A program made the translations under genes and the position numbers. From a virus, in the IMG/VR virus record IMGVR_UViG_3300017764_000099, positions 1 to 24,715 of that record: 24,715 bases of DNA; one strand, given 5' to 3'. The notes beneath the pieces are model-generated. The model saw only the letters and a program-made list of their open reading frames with translations. It was not told where the DNA came from and did no database searches. This document shows positions 23,349 through 24,715 of this stretch, one piece after another. Numbering within the stretch: the stretch's first letter is position 1; each line of letters begins with the position of its first letter.

Positions 23349-23357
23349 TATTTATAA
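23349..23357 (+). promoter_or_regulatory. TATTTATA(A) box before the second fibre gene
   Basis: TATTTATAA ends 12-13 bases before the ATG at 23370, the same spacing as at 2908 and 19102. The 76-base gap after the previous gene holds only a short CTATT/AATAG hairpin without a T-run. Confidence 0.45.
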
Positions 23358-23369
23358 CAAAATATAAAG

Positions 23370-24715
23370 ATGGCTATAATTTTAAGAACAGTCAAAGGAT
23401 CGGAGTTGACATTTGCGGAAGTAGATGGCAATTTCGAATCCTTATTCTACTCTAGTTCCTTTGATGGAACTAATCTAGTATTATATACTACAGGTAGTAC
23501 TTCCCAAAGTATAGATTTATCTACTTTAACAGTAGACACGGGATCTCTCATGGTAACAGGGTCTATATTAAACGGTACTTTAACTTTCACCAAAGGCGAC
23601 GGCTCAACATTTGACCTTGTATATAACACAGGAAGCTACAGCGGTAGTTTTGAAGGTGATGGCTCACTTTTAACTGGGTTGGTATCATCATCATATGCTT
23701 TAAGTGCATCTCATGCTCAAAGTGGAGGTGATGTATCTATCTCGTCAACTCCTGCTAATAATCAATTAGCAGTATGGATATCTGCTAATACTATTGAAGG
23801 TGATTCTAATCTTACTTGGACTGGCTCTACTTTAAAAATAAAAAGCAATAATGCATTACAGCCTAATAATTTTTCATCAATTACTGGTAATTATCTTGCC
23901 AGTCAAGTTGAAACTGATGATGCCAATTGTTTATTATACGGATATGGTGCAAGTAATTCTGGAGAATTAGTATTAGCTAGTGCAAGAGGAACTATTGCTT
24001 CACCAACAGCTGTACAATCGGGAGATAGTCTTGGAGAGGTTCAAGGTTTTGGGCATACAGGAACTGGTTTTAGACTAGGTGGAAGAATACTATTCTTAGC
24101 AGGTGAAGACTATCAAGAAGGTACTAACTATGGAACAACATTTTCTTTAAGACTAAACCCAAATGGTTCAACTTCAGCTATACAGAGATATTTAATTAAT
24201 GGGGATGGAAATCATACTCTTACTGGTAATGTCACAATTACAGGTGATGTTACAGGTTCAATTTTTACAGGTTCATTTGTTGGAGATGGTAGTGGATTAA
24301 CTGGATTAATATCATCATCATATGCTCAAACAGCTTCATATGTAGAAACTGCCCAAACAGCATCTTATGTAGAAACAGCTCAAACAGCTTCATATGTAGA
24401 AACAGCTCAAACAGCTTCATTCGTAACTACTGCTCAAACCGCAAGTTATGTAAATGCTTCAAATATAGATGGTACTGTTGCCAATGCAACAAGTGCTTCA
24501 CATGCTTTAACGGCTTCATATGTAGAAACAGCTCAAACAGCTTCATTCGTAACTACTGCTCAAACAGCATCTTATGTAGAAACAGCTCAAACAGCTTCAT
24601 ATGTAGGTGCTGCAAATATAGATGGTACTGTTGCCAATGCAACAAGTGCTTCACATGCTTTAACGGCTTCATATGTAGAAACAGCTCAAACAGCTTCATT
24701 CGTAACTACTGCTCA
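23370..24715 (+). CDS. Second tail fibre protein, 3' partial
   Basis: The frame starts at ATG 23370 and stays open to the end of the window: about 448 residues are visible and no stop is seen. It begins MAIILRTVKGSELTFAEVDG followed by NFESL; the 'LT..EvD.NF..L' motif is common at the N-terminus of phage tail and fibre proteins and likely mediates attachment to the tail. The motifs SGSFEGDGSLLTG (near residue 95) and GSFVGDGSGLTG (near 305) link it to the neighbouring fibre. Each is followed by SSSYA. A less repetitive domain occupies about 115-285. From about residue 318 the protein becomes an array of nine-residue units of the type YVETAQTAS, alternating with FVTTAQTAS and a NIDGTVANATSASHALTAS unit. 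This should form a long repetitive shaft. Confidence 0.85.
   Translation, partial: MAIILRTVKGSELTFAEVDGNFESLFYSSSFDGTNLVLYTTGSTSQSIDLSTLTVDTGSLMVTGSILNGTLTFTKGDGSTFDLVYNTGSYSGSFEGDGSLLTGLVSSSYALSASHAQSGGDVSISSTPANNQLAVWISANTIEGDSNLTWTGSTLKIKSNNALQPNNFSSITGNYLASQVETDDANCLLYGYGASNSGELVLASARGTIASPTAVQSGDSLGEVQGFGHTGTGFRLGGRILFLAGEDYQEGTNYGTTFSLRLNPNGSTSAIQRYLINGDGNHTLTGNVTITGDVTGSIFTGSFVGDGSGLTGLISSSYAQTASYVETAQTASYVETAQTASYVETAQTASFVTTAQTASYVNASNIDGTVANATSASHALTASYVETAQTASFVTTAQTASYVETAQTASYVGAANIDGTVANATSASHALTASYVETAQTASFVTTA
24339..24715 (+). repeat. 27-bp tandem repeats with a 153-bp higher-order repeat
   Basis: Units of 27 bases (nine codons) start at 24339, 24366, 24393 and 24420, and further units continue to the window end. 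Copies at 24366 and 24393 differ at only one or two bases. A larger unit of 153 bases (51 codons) is also present: 24461-24562 and 24614-24715 appear identical over all 102 visible bases. The array continues beyond the window. All periods are multiples of three, so copy-number change would keep the frame. Confidence 0.9.

Noticed and set aside
24339-24715. Repeat array considered as a CRISPR
   Set aside because: The 27-bp units are contiguous and coding, with no unique spacers; they encode nine-residue protein repeats.

Overview
The window is part of the late structural region of a T4-like (gp23-type) tailed myophage. Hallmark genes recognised from their protein motifs are the C-terminal part of the large terminase (gp17), portal (gp20), prohead protease (gp21), scaffold (gp22), major capsid protein (gp23), neck proteins (gp13, gp14) and tail-sheath stabiliser (gp15), followed by long fibre genes. 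The DNA is strongly AT-rich. Most starts have no clear Shine-Dalgarno sequence and sit behind A-rich leaders, which fits a Bacteroidota (flavobacterial) host and a marine phage. The host is inferred, not shown.

Layout, left to right. (1) 2-2895: DNA packaging, terminase then portal. (2) 2929-6973: four overlapping or nearly overlapping genes. Three are poorly known prohead/core-type proteins and the last is the gp21-like protease; a terminator follows. (3) 6974-9904: a leader with two hairpins, then scaffold, major capsid protein and a strong terminator. (4) 9942-10992: a DUF5659-like small protein and a putative HExxH metallopeptidase. (5) 10993-14078: a leader with a duplicated AT element, then a 929-residue fibre-like protein with four copies of an unusual module, and a bidirectional terminator. 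(6) 16020-14098, minus strand: a two-gene cassette that interrupts the plus-strand late genes. Its first gene encodes a J-domain joined to a DOT1-like methyltransferase and its second a PrsW-like intramembrane protease. (7) 16237-19098: gp13, gp14 and gp15 homologues, tightly packed. (8) 19124-24715: a 1389-residue tail fibre and the start of a second fibre with dense 27-bp tandem repeats.

The plus-strand genes together build the prohead (portal, scaffold, capsid, protease), fill it (terminase), close it (neck) and supply adhesion fibres. An octamer, TATTTATA, recurs 10-60 bases upstream of several transcription-unit starts and is a candidate phage late promoter. It is the reverse complement of the T4 late-promoter box.

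The most novel element is the minus-strand J-domain/methyltransferase plus PrsW cassette. Next are the four-module fibre, the unexplained metallopeptidase, and a sequence shared by the capsid protein and a core protein next to matching candidate gp21 cleavage sites. All family assignments come from reading the sequence; no database search was possible.
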